NCBI RefSeq assembly: GCF_000936425.1
Contig: NZ_AVFK01000013.1
Span: 1 to 64,000 of the forward strand
Reading direction: 5' to 3'
DNA length: 64,000 bases
From: Skermanella aerolata KACC 11604
Lineage (GTDB): Bacteria; Pseudomonadota; Alphaproteobacteria; Azospirillales; Azospirillaceae
Within the stretch, counting starts at the first letter, position 1. Each line of letters starts with the position of its first letter. The position numbers and the translations under genes were made by a program. The notes below the pieces were generated by a model. The model did not search any database. It had not been told where the DNA came from and saw nothing but the letters and a program-made list of their open reading frames with translations. This document shows positions 8,301 to 16,524 of the stretch, piece after piece.

Positions 8301-9560
8301 CACCATCTGGGCGGCATGGTTCACCGTCCCCTGTTCGTCCAGTTTGACATCGATGGCGATGGTCTGCGGCAGAGCTGGCTTGGTGTAGATGGTTCCCGGC
8401 TTGGGGGTGGTGCCGGGACCGCCGGGAGTATAGATGTCGCTGTAGCCGGTGACCGCGGCGGTCGGGAGGACGACGTTGACGAGACTGCGGATGGCTGTTT
8501 CGTCACCGCTCAGAATGATGTCGATGAGGTTGTCGTGGTCTTCCCGATAGTAGGGGCCGTAGACGCTGGTGGTGCCGTTGGCCGGCGCCCCCAGTTCGGC
8601 CAAGCCCAGCACTTTCAGTGACCCGATGCCGGGACCGAGGTCGTAGCTCACGCCGTCACGGTCGATGGCCACGATCTGCCCACTGGCGTTCCTGGCCTCC
8701 AGCCGGAAATAGCGGGCGAATTCGTTCGGCAGCTTGCCGCTGACGCCATCCGGAGAGAACCCGCCGGATGTCAGCAGCCGGAGCCGGTAGACTGCATTGC
8801 CCGGATAGAGGGAGGCGCCGTCGTTCCGGATATTGCCGCCGAGCGAGGCGGGCGCGAAATCGCCGACCGACGACAACCATGTCAGCCGGGCGCCGAGCAT
8901 GGCGGGACCGGCAACGTAGGGATTGCGGCTTGCCGCCGTCAGGCCGACGGCGGATTGGGGACCGTTGGGTCCGATCACCTTCAGCGGCGTGTCGTCCGCG
9001 ACGATCTCGACCGAAACCGGATAGACCGCCCCCGGTGTCCCCGGTGCAAGCCGGTTGCCGAACTGGCCGAACACGACGATCACGTTCCGTTCGTTGTAGT
9101 CGTAGTTCGGATTGAGAGCCGCCGCCGACGGCGTCACCACCTGCCCGGTATTGAGCCGGATCGCGATGTCGGTCGGCGATACCGTGCTCGGCAGCAGTGG
9201 CCAGCTGAACACGACGGGCAGGGCGTCGCCCTGGACGACCGTCGCCCCGTAACCGCCCGCCAGGAGGCCGGCGACCGGAACGGCGGAGGTGAGATTGCGC
9301 AGCGGGGGCGTCGGGGTGAGTGTGGCGAGCTTTCCGTTCACGCCCGCTCCCGCCGCAACGGCACGGTTGAGATCGGCGGCGGTCGTCAGGCCAGGGATGC
9401 CGATGATACCCTCGAATCCGAAGTCGGCGGACAGGATTTTCGACGTTTCCGACCAGAGGTCGCTGTTGATGACGATGTCGCGCCTCAGTTCGACATAAGC
9501 TGGAAACTGGTAGGGCACATCATCCATGGGCAGTACATCCATCTGTGTAGCCATGCCCAT
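5328..9560 (-). CDS. Autotransporter with DUF5648-like repeats and beta-strand passenger
   Basis: A 1410-residue type V secreted protein. The C-terminal ~275 residues (from about 1137, PNVWGRAVARFANMTGDG) have the alternating pattern of an autotransporter beta-barrel and end in the aromatic-rich AGLRYRLP-type terminus. Residues ~570-1000 carry autotransporter-associated beta-strand repeats (GAGTLTKRGTGTLTLSASN; later GGTLGGDGTVSG). Residues ~430-563 contain three tandem ~45-residue units built on FH..G.DHIYT (VFRLHHPG, EFHSAAG, YRFHSAAF), resembling DUF5648/lectin-like repeats. The N-terminal ~400 residues are unassigned. No cleavable signal peptide is visible at the annotated start and an in-frame TGA lies directly before the ATG, so export would need an atypical signal or a start misplaced by frameshift. 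Confidence 0.85.
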   Translation of the reverse strand: MGMATQMDVLPMDDVPYQFPAYVELRRDIVINSDLWSETSKILSADFGFEGIIGIPGLTTAADLNRAVAAGAGVNGKLATLTPTPPLRNLTSAVPVAGLLAGGYGATVVQGDALPVVFSWPLLPSTVSPTDIAIRLNTGQVVTPSAAALNPNYDYNERNVIVVFGQFGNRLAPGTPGAVYPVSVEIVADDTPLKVIGPNGPQSAVGLTAASRNPYVAGPAMLGARLTWLSSVGDFAPASLGGNIRNDGASLYPGNAVYRLRLLTSGGFSPDGVSGKLPNEFARYFRLEARNASGQIVAIDRDGVSYDLGPGIGSLKVLGLAELGAPANGTTSVYGPYYREDHDNLIDIILSGDETAIRSLVNVVLPTAAVTGYSDIYTPGGPGTTPKPGTIYTKPALPQTIAIDVKLDEQGTVNHAAQMVADYDAADGLPVVFRLHHPGTADTIYTASTKQARSLIARGYVEQGVPFSNEPNHSALIGVQEFHSAAGTDHIYTADAAEVSRLRQAGSGYADQGTVFTAIGKPAAGAGPIYRFHSAAFGDHLYTPDLTEGFSKNGYAYEGISWYSAVLLPGLSGDVVFDRSDALDFSDALTGAGTLTKRGTGTLTLSASNSMTGTNAIADGVLNVTGSLTGSATTVARGATLTGTGTVGAVTASGTIAPGASIGTLSATGPVTFESGSAFAVEIGPAQADRLAVASSVALSGGTLRILPQQGSYLTGMSYDVITATGGIAGRFSTVDVVNPERLRGLVLNAGNSGSALRLSLADDVMLTGGPDTVTLIGRSLMSGITGLGADDTVVFLGASNSVKGDIAGSGSLVVGSSDGAATTLALETGTQSFGTVVTRPGATLAVNSRLQAQSPLLNGGTLGGDGTVSGMVVNTGTLSPGNSPGILTVDGSIINFGDAAALRIEVDGPTAGSGDGFHDRIAVTGTPGSFTASGTLVPVTRGFAEAEASGYTPALGQSFDIVGATGGVLGGFSGLTQPATGLPAGTRFDVSYGTDSLFLAVTPASYASLDGLTANQRAVADTVEALRPAAGTRSGTDRDSLFNSLYLTTAPAIPAALDQLSGVVHAEAVTATLGTGRLFGELLADRTAAVRGGSAGTAIGPLTSFSLGATDTGTAGATTPAGNGSAEGGSMSDPATPNVWGRAVARFANMTGDGNAAGFKSTTGGFAFGLDGKMAPDIDLGVAFGYFRTDVDARGNGGSIDTDSYAVAAYGNYSTGDLFADGSLSYALSDYDSRRPIRFGGMDRTADGSSQGHGFGAALAVGYTWRTQGAIVEPAASVRYDRISRNGFSESGAQSLGLAVGDMTMDTVRTGLGIRAAKRYDLGGMVAEPEVRVRWDHDFLDRAADSRVTLAGAPFQVSGTEAGRDAAVLGTGFVAYLENSLEGFAGYDVELRDGSSAHRVSAGLRYRLP

Positions 9561-9795
9561 TCAGGACCGGCCAACAGACGACCCTCAGCGTGCCATCCGT
9601 GCCGTTCGCTTCATGGAGCGATCGCTCTCATCAGGATAGTACTATGATTTAACCATTAGAGGTAGCTCTATTGTATGATCCGGCGATGAGAGTAAGCTAC
9701 CCGGTCAACAGGGGTTGATGATATCCCGCTCCGCATCCCAGTCTCCTTGCCGGCGGCTTTCAACCGCCGGCAAGGAGAATCAACGGGACAGTCTC
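9561..9795. other. Intergenic region upstream of the autotransporter
   Basis: Besides the hairpin at 9742-9778 this holds a 10-base palindrome ATAGTACTAT (9636-9645) and a GGTAGCT/AGCTACC inverted pair (9661-9667, 9695-9701). These may be operator or promoter structure for the autotransporter gene. No gene is visible. Confidence 0.35.
9742..9778 (-). terminator. Perfect 15-bp hairpin downstream of glgX
   Basis: Arms TCTCCTTGCCGGCGG (9742-9756) and CCGCCGGCAAGGAGA (9764-9778) pair perfectly across a seven-base loop. The hairpin lies 18 bases past the glgX stop codon on the minus strand. There is no downstream T-run, so it is either a strong stem that stabilises the 3' end or a factor-dependent terminator. 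Confidence 0.6.
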
Positions 9796-11892
9796 TCAGG
9801 CGGAATATGCGACGAACACTACCAACGACCGCGCCGCCACTTCGACGGCCTCTTCGCCGCCCGGCGTCTCGAAGCCTTCGCCATCCGGCGCGTTGGTGTC
9901 GATCACCGCCTTCCAGACGTGGCCTTCCCGCTCGGGAAGCTTGAACGGTACCGGACCGTCGAAGGCGTTGAACGCGACGATGACGTCGTTCCACTCGCCC
10001 TCGCCGGTCAGGTCGTCGCGCGACAGGCGGAGCGCTATCGACTTGACGCCGGCGTCTTCCCAATGCTCCGGCGTCTGCTCGCCGCCACCGGGATTGAACC
10101 AGTTGACCGCCATGCCGTCCCGGAAGCTCTCGCGCCGCAGGATCGGCTGGGACTGGCGGATTTCGATCAGCCGGCGGGTAAACGCCATCAGCGCGTTGCC
10201 GCTGTCGCCGATGCCTTCCCAATCCACCCACGAGATATCGCTGTCCTGGCAGTAGCCGTTGTTGTTGCCGCCTTGGGAGCGGCCGAACTCGTCGCCCGCC
10301 AGGATCATCGGCGTGCCGTGCGACAGCAGCAGCGTCGCCAGGAAGTTGCGCTTCTGGCGCTCGCGGACGGCGATGATGCCCTCGTCGTCGGTCAGGCCCT
10401 CGGCGCCGTAGTTGAAGCTCCGGTTGTCCGAATGGCCGTCCTTGTTGTCCTCGCCGTTCGCCTCGTTGTGCTTCTCGTTGTACGAGACGGTGTCGTTGAG
10501 GGTGAAGCCGTCATGGGCGGTGATGAAGTTGACGCCCGCCCACGGCCGGCGGCCCCGGATGTCGTAGACGTCGCCCGACCCGGTCACCCGTGCGGCCAGG
10601 TCCTGCATGACGCCCTCGGTGCCCTTCCAGTAGTCGCGGACGGTGTCGCGGTACTTGTCGTTCCACTCGGCCCAGCCGGGCGGGAAGCCGCCGACCTGAT
10701 AGCCGCCCGGCCCGATGTCCCACGGCTCGCCGACCAGCTTGACCTTGCTCAGGACAGGGTCCTGCCCGACCGCGTCGAAGAAGCCGCCGCGCTGGTCGAA
10801 GCCGTGCGGCTCGCGCCCCAGGATCGTGCCCAGGTCGAAGCGGAAGCCGTCGACATGCATGTCGGTCGCCCAGTAGCGTAAGGAATCCAGCACCATCTGG
10901 AGGACGCGCGGATGCGACGTGTTGACGGTGTTGCCGGTGCCGGTATCGTTGATGTAGTAGCGCGGCTCCTCCGGCATCGTCCGGTAGTAGCTGAAGTTGT
11001 CGATACCCTTGAACGACAGCGTCGGCCCCAGTTCGTTGCCTTCGGCGGTGTGGTTGTAGACGACGTCCAGGATCACCTCGATCCCGGCGTCGTGGAACGT
11101 CCGCACCATGTCGCGGAAGCCGTTCAGCCCGCCCGGTCCCAGATAGCGCTGCTCGGGCGCGAAGAACGCCATCGTGTTGTAGCCCCAGAAATTGGTGAGG
11201 CCCTTGGACATCAAGTGTTCGTCATCGGGAAATGCGTGGATCGGCAGCAACTCGACCGAGGTCACGCCCAGGCTCTTGATGTAGTCGACGATCGCCTTGT
11301 CGGCCATGCCGTCGAAGGTGCCGCGCAGGTTTTCGGCGACGGCGGGGTGCCGCTTGGTGAAGCCGCGCAGATGGGTCTCGTAGAAGATCGTCTTCGCCCA
11401 GGGAATGCGCGGCTTCTCGTCGCCCTTCCAGTCGTAGGCGTTGGGGTCGACCACGATGCCCTTCGGCGTCCCCTTGGCGCTGTCGTCGGCGTTGAACGAC
11501 AGGTCCTTTTCCTCGTCGTTCAGGATATAGCCGAAATGGGCCGGCGACCACTCGACCTCGCCATGCAGCGCCCTGGCATAGGGATCGAGCAGCAGCTTGT
11601 TGGGGTTGAAGCGGTGACCGTTCTCCGGATCGTAGGGACCGTGGACCCGGTAGCCGTAGAGCGTGCCCGGACCGACGCCCGGCAGGAACCCGTGCCAGAT
11701 TTCGTTGGTGTATTCGGGCAAGGTGATCCGCTCGACTTCCTCGCCGCTCTTCTCGTCGAACAGGCAGAGTTCCACGCGCTCGGCATGGGCGGAGAAGATG
11801 GCGAAGTTGGTCCCCTCGCCAGTCCATGTAGCGCCCAGCACCGTATGATCGCCCGTCTCGACGGTGCGGCTAGAATTGGTCAAGTCTGGCAT
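9796..11892 (-). CDS. glgX: Glycogen debranching enzyme GlgX
   Basis: A 698-residue GH13 isoamylase-type debranching enzyme that hydrolyses alpha-1,6 branches of phosphorylase-trimmed glycogen in the cytoplasm. It starts with a CBM48-like domain (WTGEGTNFAIFSAHAERVEL), followed by the catalytic barrel. Conserved elements: VILDVVYNHTAEG, DGFRFDLG with nucleophile Asp353, LVGEPWDIG with acid/base Glu389, and FITAHDGFTLND with the third carboxylate; the DEFGRSQGGNNN segment is typical of GlgX/TreX. Length matches the family. The ATG is preceded by AGGG with a six-base spacer. No other glycogen genes are adjacent, although an alpha-glucosidase lies at 25 kb. Function is confident. Confidence 0.95.
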   Translation of the reverse strand: MPDLTNSSRTVETGDHTVLGATWTGEGTNFAIFSAHAERVELCLFDEKSGEEVERITLPEYTNEIWHGFLPGVGPGTLYGYRVHGPYDPENGHRFNPNKLLLDPYARALHGEVEWSPAHFGYILNDEEKDLSFNADDSAKGTPKGIVVDPNAYDWKGDEKPRIPWAKTIFYETHLRGFTKRHPAVAENLRGTFDGMADKAIVDYIKSLGVTSVELLPIHAFPDDEHLMSKGLTNFWGYNTMAFFAPEQRYLGPGGLNGFRDMVRTFHDAGIEVILDVVYNHTAEGNELGPTLSFKGIDNFSYYRTMPEEPRYYINDTGTGNTVNTSHPRVLQMVLDSLRYWATDMHVDGFRFDLGTILGREPHGFDQRGGFFDAVGQDPVLSKVKLVGEPWDIGPGGYQVGGFPPGWAEWNDKYRDTVRDYWKGTEGVMQDLAARVTGSGDVYDIRGRRPWAGVNFITAHDGFTLNDTVSYNEKHNEANGEDNKDGHSDNRSFNYGAEGLTDDEGIIAVRERQKRNFLATLLLSHGTPMILAGDEFGRSQGGNNNGYCQDSDISWVDWEGIGDSGNALMAFTRRLIEIRQSQPILRRESFRDGMAVNWFNPGGGEQTPEHWEDAGVKSIALRLSRDDLTGEGEWNDVIVAFNAFDGPVPFKLPEREGHVWKAVIDTNAPDGEGFETPGGEEAVEVAARSLVVFVAYSA

Positions 11893-12010
11893 TGGTATCC
11901 CTGTTGGTTCATGAGCGCGTAAAGCTCGCCCCCATGAACCAGAACCGCCGGATATAGTTGCGGCTGCGAGATTAGAAATTTCGTGGTCGATTTGCCGTCA
12001 AGTCCGGGCA

Positions 12011-12069
12011 CAAGTCGGGGCATGACAAGATTGAAATAATGGCGCTGTCACTCGTCATGCCCCGACTTG
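12011..12069. terminator. Long-loop 16-bp perfect inverted repeat after the citrate-lyase-like operon
   Basis: CAAGTCGGGGCATGAC (12011-12026) and GTCATGCCCCGACTTG (12054-12069) are perfectly complementary with a 27-base loop. It sits between the glgX start and the end of the minus-strand lyase gene. It may end the operon transcript; the loop is long for a classical terminator, so a small mobile palindrome is the alternative. Confidence 0.45.
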
Positions 12070-12107
12070 CACTTCAATACCTTCCGGCAACAACTATACG
12101 ATCGGTC

Positions 12108-14813
12108 TCACGCAACGAACTTGCACTGCGAGGCCGGTGTCCGGGTATCCATGTTGCGTCCCCGGTTCAGATGGTCATCCGCCTCCGCAAGGCTGCCGAT
12201 CATGCGGGCGTACAGGAACAGCGTGAAAGCCGCCGTTTCCAGCGCCGCCGCCGGGCACGCGCCGCTGCGGTAGGGCTGCCACAGCATCTTGAGCAGCAGC
12301 GCCGCGATCACGGCGTCGATGTTGACGCAATAGACCGTGCGGGAAACGCCGGCGTCGAACAGCGCCTGCACCAGGGCGCGGTAATAGTCGTGGAAGACGT
12401 TGTACTCGCCCCGGTCCAGCATCAAGTCCCAGATGAAGACTTCGCGCGGGTCGTGGTTGACCGGCTTGTCCTTGAACACCGGGTGGTTGACTCCCGGGAT
12501 CTTCTGGATGTCCAGGCTGCCCGCCGTCTTCCGGTTCGACTTGTACTGGGCGTAGACCTCCGTATAGCGCACCGCCAGGGCCTTCAGGTCCAGGCCGTGG
12601 CCGCTGTCGCCCGGATCGTTCAGGTCGGCGTCGCGGAACTGGTCGAGTAGGAAGGCGATGCCCTCGTAGCCGTTGCCGCCATGCGCATAGCCGCTGTGCG
12701 ACAGGAAGCCGACCAGCGCCTTGTTCAACTGCACCCGCTCCGGCGTTTCCGGCCCGTCGGCCGACACGGCACCCTTGACGCCCTGGATGCTGATGGCGCC
12801 TGGGCCGTTGGTCAGCAGCAGCCCGATCAAGGTCTGGAAGACGAACAGGTCCTCGGGCCTGGGTTCCTGCCCCAGCAGCCCCAGATAGGCCACCTCCGTC
12901 AGCGACCGACGTCCCAGGATTTCCTCATTCGAAACACCGCAGAAGCGTCCGGCTTCGTGCTGGTTCGCTGGGACCGACGCCCCCAGCAGCGTGCCGACAA
13001 GCTTTATCCCCCATGGCAGGTTCTCGACCGACAGCAGGGAAATCCGCTTCCGCATCAGCGGCCCCCAGGCAAGCGTCGCTGAAATTGCTGCCAGCACTCC
13101 ATCCGCCGTCGGGTGCCTGCCCAGGCTTTCCAGATAGCGCACGAAGACCGACCGCGCACCCCGCTCCCGCAGCCCCGCCAGCAAAGCCGCCGCCTCGGCA
13201 TCCTCCTTCTTCCCCACCAAGACGCCGCGCATCGCCTCGTCCGGAACCACGCCGCCGAAGTCGAATTCCTCGTCCAGTGCCGTCTTCAAGCCGGCTCCGG
13301 CAAAAGCATCGACCAGGAACCGCACTGCGCGGCGCGCCGGCTCGACCCGCCTGGGACCGATCAGGCAGGCTGCCGCGGCCATCACCGCATTAGGCGCGTT
13401 GCCGTCCTCCCGCGACGCCTGAGCCGCCACCAGGACAGGCGTGCCGTGCAGGTTCAGGAACGACCCGACCGCCGCATTGACCAGTGCGCGGTCGTTGTCG
13501 CCGCCCGCCTCATGGACCAGCGCCAGGGCGATGTTGGTCTCCAGCGGGTTCTGCGCCGCGTCCAGCATCGTGACGCCGTTCAGGCTGGCGACCTGGGTCT
13601 TCGGGTCCAGTTGCGACGCGCCCGATGCGTCCTTCAGCGTCTGGCGCGGAAACACCGTGCCGACCTGCCGGTTCAGCAGCGCGATCTGCTCGTTGTACGG
13701 CGCCACCGCCTCGACCACCGGCAGGTCTAGCGCTGCGGGAAGCGAGATGCCGCGCGTCGAGGCGAACCACGGCTTCAGCGCCAGGCTGCCTTCCGGCGGG
13801 AAGTCCGGCCGGGTCGCGTTCTCGCGCATCACGGCGGTCAGCGCCATCGGAATATGGGCGATGTTGGTGACCACGGCGCCTCTTGCCGAGAACACCGGGT
13901 TCTCCGGCGTGAAGATGCCGTCGACGCCGAACTTCGCCATGAACCACTGTTCCTTGGCCCCGGCGTCGTCGTCTCCGCCCGCCATGGCGCCTGCGTGCCC
14001 AACAGCCCGCGTCAGCCTCGCCTTCCAGCGCCCGACAACGCAGGCGACCACCGGCTTGTTGAAGTCGGCCTCAAGCTCGTAATGACCACCCGGCTCGGCA
14101 TAAAGCACCGCCGCCTTGCTGCGCGCGTCGTTCGCCAACGCAAAGGCGAACTCGGGCGCCGCATAGTGGATGTAGATGTCCTTCCCGCTGGAGATCGCCG
14201 TCGTCGTGCCCCAGCCCGCCATCCGCAGATACGTCGCGATCGTCGTCGTAAAGTTGCCGGAGTTCGACAGGATTGCGATCGAGCCCTTCTTCAGCGCCTC
14301 CGCCGGGTTGTCTCCACCCAAAGCACCGCCGATACGCACCTCGTTCCAGGCATCCGCGACACCCAGGCTGTTGCCGCCGAAGATGTCGATGCCGTTCTGC
14401 TGACCCATCGCCCGGATCTCGCGGGCATCGTGGACCGACAGCTTTTCCGTGACGATGAAGATCTTGTTGAGTTCCGGGTTGACCCGGATCAGCTCCGCCA
14501 CGCCGTCGCGCGCCGCCGATGGTGGCAGGTAGACGACGCCGCAGTTGAAGCGGTGCCCCGCCTGCATGCCCTCGCGCACGCTGTTATAGACGGGAACGTC
14601 CCCCAGCGACGTTTCCAGCACTTGGCCGCTCCGTCCCGGTGACGTGCCGAACACGACGTTGCCGCCGGAATAGACGTGCCCGACGGGTGTAACGTCCTTC
14701 GACTCGCCGCCCAGGATGTTGAGCACGCAGACCCGGTCCTGCCTCGTCGCGATCTGCGACAGCGAATTGATGCCGACATAGTATTTGAACTCGCCGAAAC
14801 CTTGCTTGAACAT
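12108..14813 (-). CDS. ATP-citrate-lyase-like large subunit (CoA-ligase alpha plus citryl-CoA lyase domains)
   Basis: A 901-residue protein. The N-terminal ~330 residues are a succinyl-CoA-synthetase-alpha-type CoA-binding/ligase module (GHVYSGGNVVFGTSPGRSG, ILSNSGNFTTTIATYLRMAG) with the active-site phosphohistidine loop AVGHAGAMAGG (His273). The C-terminal ~270 residues are citrate-synthase-like: HSGYAHGGNGYEG, IPGVNHPVFKDKPV with a catalytic His, and YCVNIDAVIAALL with the catalytic Asp833. This domain order is that of the ATP-citrate lyase large subunit, which makes acetyl-CoA and oxaloacetate from citrate, CoA and ATP. It is ~300 residues longer than canonical bacterial AclA, with an extra middle region (~residues 330-630). 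The start has a GGGAGG site, 22 bases after the small-subunit gene, so they form one operon. The reaction is inferred by homology. Confidence 0.8.
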   Translation of the reverse strand: MFKQGFGEFKYYVGINSLSQIATRQDRVCVLNILGGESKDVTPVGHVYSGGNVVFGTSPGRSGQVLETSLGDVPVYNSVREGMQAGHRFNCGVVYLPPSAARDGVAELIRVNPELNKIFIVTEKLSVHDAREIRAMGQQNGIDIFGGNSLGVADAWNEVRIGGALGGDNPAEALKKGSIAILSNSGNFTTTIATYLRMAGWGTTTAISSGKDIYIHYAAPEFAFALANDARSKAAVLYAEPGGHYELEADFNKPVVACVVGRWKARLTRAVGHAGAMAGGDDDAGAKEQWFMAKFGVDGIFTPENPVFSARGAVVTNIAHIPMALTAVMRENATRPDFPPEGSLALKPWFASTRGISLPAALDLPVVEAVAPYNEQIALLNRQVGTVFPRQTLKDASGASQLDPKTQVASLNGVTMLDAAQNPLETNIALALVHEAGGDNDRALVNAAVGSFLNLHGTPVLVAAQASREDGNAPNAVMAAAACLIGPRRVEPARRAVRFLVDAFAGAGLKTALDEEFDFGGVVPDEAMRGVLVGKKEDAEAAALLAGLRERGARSVFVRYLESLGRHPTADGVLAAISATLAWGPLMRKRISLLSVENLPWGIKLVGTLLGASVPANQHEAGRFCGVSNEEILGRRSLTEVAYLGLLGQEPRPEDLFVFQTLIGLLLTNGPGAISIQGVKGAVSADGPETPERVQLNKALVGFLSHSGYAHGGNGYEGIAFLLDQFRDADLNDPGDSGHGLDLKALAVRYTEVYAQYKSNRKTAGSLDIQKIPGVNHPVFKDKPVNHDPREVFIWDLMLDRGEYNVFHDYYRALVQALFDAGVSRTVYCVNIDAVIAALLLKMLWQPYRSGACPAAALETAAFTLFLYARMIGSLAEADDHLNRGRNMDTRTPASQCKFVA

Positions 14814-14835
14814 CGTCGTTTCCTCCCGGATTTTT

Positions 14836-16119
14836 TCAGGCCGCCGCGCGGGCGTTCTTCAGGCTGGCCGCGATCTGGTCGCGCCCGCCCGCCTTCATCC
14901 ACTCGTCTATTTGCCGGGCGAATCCGACGACTTCGCTCATGTCGCTGTCGAAGCCGAAGATGTGATAGGGCACTCCCAGCGCCTCCAGCGTGTCGCGCAT
15001 CGCGCCCATGCCCCGGATCAGGTTTGGCCCGCCGCGACCGACCACGACATGGAGCGGGGTAGGGCCATGCGCGCTGAAATGCTCGCGCAGGGCATCCGCC
15101 ATGGCGCGGAAGGTTTCGAAGATGTCGGTGTTGTTGGACTTGCCGCCGATGATGAACAGCACGTTGGTCTGCCGGAGCCAGTGCTTGAAGCAGATCCTTG
15201 CGACCTCCCGCATCTTCTCGTAGGGCGGGTTGCCGCCGAAGTCGGAGGAGATGATCGCGTTGTCGCCCAGCATCTCCGTCACCAGCGAATTGGCGCCGCC
15301 GCCGAAAGTCGGCGCCAGGATCGTCCCGGCCGGGTTGATCACATAGACGTCGCTCTGGCCCTGGTACGTGCGGAGCTGGTTGATCTCCTGCTCGAAGTCG
15401 GAATAGTCCACCGCGAACAGGTCGGACGGCAGGTTCAGCCGGCCCCAGCGCGGATCGTCGCGGTCGAAGCCGCATTTGAAGTCGCAGGCGACCGGCGTCA
15501 GCCGCCCCTGCCGGTCGGCCCGCATCCGGATCGGGTTCAGCTCCAGCGTGGTCATGCCGAAATTGTGGAACAGCTCCCACAGCTTGGGCAGCTGCTGCAC
15601 CAGGGGAGAGATGATCTGCTTCGGCGCCTTCAGTTCGGTCAGCGCATTGGCGACCACGAAGGCCTTAAGGCCGGTCAGCGGATCGAACGGAATGCTGGCG
15701 ACAAGGCTCTTGTCGATCTCCTCGATATCGACGCCGCCGTGATGGGTAAGCGTCATCGTCGGGGCACGGAACCGGGTGCTGTCCGTAATAGAGAAATAGA
15801 CTTCATGTTCGGCAGGAACCGCACCTTCGAAGGTCACGCCGTTGGCCTTGTAGAAATTGTTGCCAACCCTGTGCTCGGCGAAGTAAAGCCGTTCCTTCTC
15901 CTTGAGCGCCGTCTGAAGGTCCTTGGCGCGCCCCAGCAAACCCGCCTTGCCCTTCTTGCCGACGCCGCCCTTGAAGACCGGCTTGACGAAAACGGAGCCG
16001 TGCCGGGCGATCAGGTCCTTGATCTCGCCTTCCGAAGCCGCCGGCCCCAGGACTTCCGACGTCGGAAACCCGGCGAATTGCAGCAGCTTGGCGCCATGGA
16101 GCATTCCCGTGACCTGCAT
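14836..16119 (-). CDS. ATP-citrate-lyase-like small subunit (ATP-grasp/citrate-binding)
   Basis: A 427-residue protein matching the ATP-citrate lyase beta/N-terminal part: an ATP-grasp ligase region (VFVKPVFKGGVGKKGKAGL, LTHHGGVDIEEID, TTLELNPIRM) followed by a citrate-binding domain (NPAGTILAPTFGGGANSL, VLFIIGGKSNNTDIF, VVVGRGGPNLIRGMG, YHIFGFDSDMSEVVGFA). Length fits bacterial AclB (~400). GGGGAGG lies five bases before the ATG. It is the first gene of the operon with the large subunit, and together they should phosphorylate and CoA-activate citrate. Alternatives are a citryl-CoA synthetase pair or another malate/citrate-CoA ligase; the citrate synthase-like domain in the partner favours the lyase. 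Confidence 0.82.
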   Translation of the reverse strand: MQVTGMLHGAKLLQFAGFPTSEVLGPAASEGEIKDLIARHGSVFVKPVFKGGVGKKGKAGLLGRAKDLQTALKEKERLYFAEHRVGNNFYKANGVTFEGAVPAEHEVYFSITDSTRFRAPTMTLTHHGGVDIEEIDKSLVASIPFDPLTGLKAFVVANALTELKAPKQIISPLVQQLPKLWELFHNFGMTTLELNPIRMRADRQGRLTPVACDFKCGFDRDDPRWGRLNLPSDLFAVDYSDFEQEINQLRTYQGQSDVYVINPAGTILAPTFGGGANSLVTEMLGDNAIISSDFGGNPPYEKMREVARICFKHWLRQTNVLFIIGGKSNNTDIFETFRAMADALREHFSAHGPTPLHVVVGRGGPNLIRGMGAMRDTLEALGVPYHIFGFDSDMSEVVGFARQIDEWMKAGGRDQIAASLKNARAAA

Positions 16120-16182
16120 GTCGTCCTCCCCTGTTTATGGCCATGTTTATGGTCGTTTGCGAGCACGGTCGGGCCGTGAAGA

Positions 16183-16200
16183 ACGGAACTTCTGTTCCGT
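16183..16200. promoter_or_regulatory. Inverted repeat upstream of the citrate-lyase-like operon
   Basis: ACGGAAC-TTCT-GTTCCGT is a perfect 7-base inverted repeat about 65 bases upstream of the first gene. A second, wider pair TCAACTGAA (16210-16218)/TTCAGTTGA (16258-16266) follows. They resemble operator sites; no regulator is adjacent. Confidence 0.35.
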
Positions 16201-16380
16201 CAACAGGACTCAACTGAAACTAATTTTCCGGTAGACTTGTCGAAGCGGCTTTCTGACTTCAGTTGACCTGCCCGTCGACTGATTTATAACAGAACAACCT
16301 GTCATTACCCTGTCAAAGACACTGCTTTTCGAAGCGAAATTTCCTCCGCATGGAAAACCATAGGCCTATGCCGAGCCGGA

Positions 16381-16456
16381 TGACCGGCGCTCCGGAGATG
16401 TTGGGCCACGGCCCAACAGACACTGTCCCCACACGCCAATGTCTTCGGCCCCCGGT
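16381..16456. repeat. Solo copy of a palindromic intergenic repeat
   Basis: Centred on TGTTGGGCC-AC-GGCCCAACA. Read on the minus strand it matches the element at 48629-48765 almost throughout: a GGGGGCCGAAGACATTG end, a GG-CAGTGT block, the GTTGGGCC palindrome, and a final AGCGCCGGTCA. Compared with that element it has one central palindrome instead of two, as if the interior had collapsed or expanded. Confidence 0.7.
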
Positions 16457-16472
16457 AGCGCTTGCTAAAAAG

Positions 16473-16486
16473 ATGATGCGCATCAT
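16473..16486 (+). promoter_or_regulatory. Probable CcdA operator (palindrome upstream of ccdAB)
   Basis: ATGATGCGCATCAT is a perfect 14-base palindrome, followed by a further CGCAT half-site within TAATACGCATCAC, 40-50 bases upstream of the antitoxin ATG. CcdAB-type operons are autorepressed by binding such symmetric promoter sites. Inferred from position and symmetry. Confidence 0.45.
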
Positions 16487-16524
16487 AATACGCATCACAC
16501 ACTGCTCGACGGGAGGAAAAGTCG

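Noticed and set aside
12108-16119. Autotrophic reductive TCA cycle
   Set aside because: Only the citrate-lyase-like operon is present in the window; one step does not support autotrophy.
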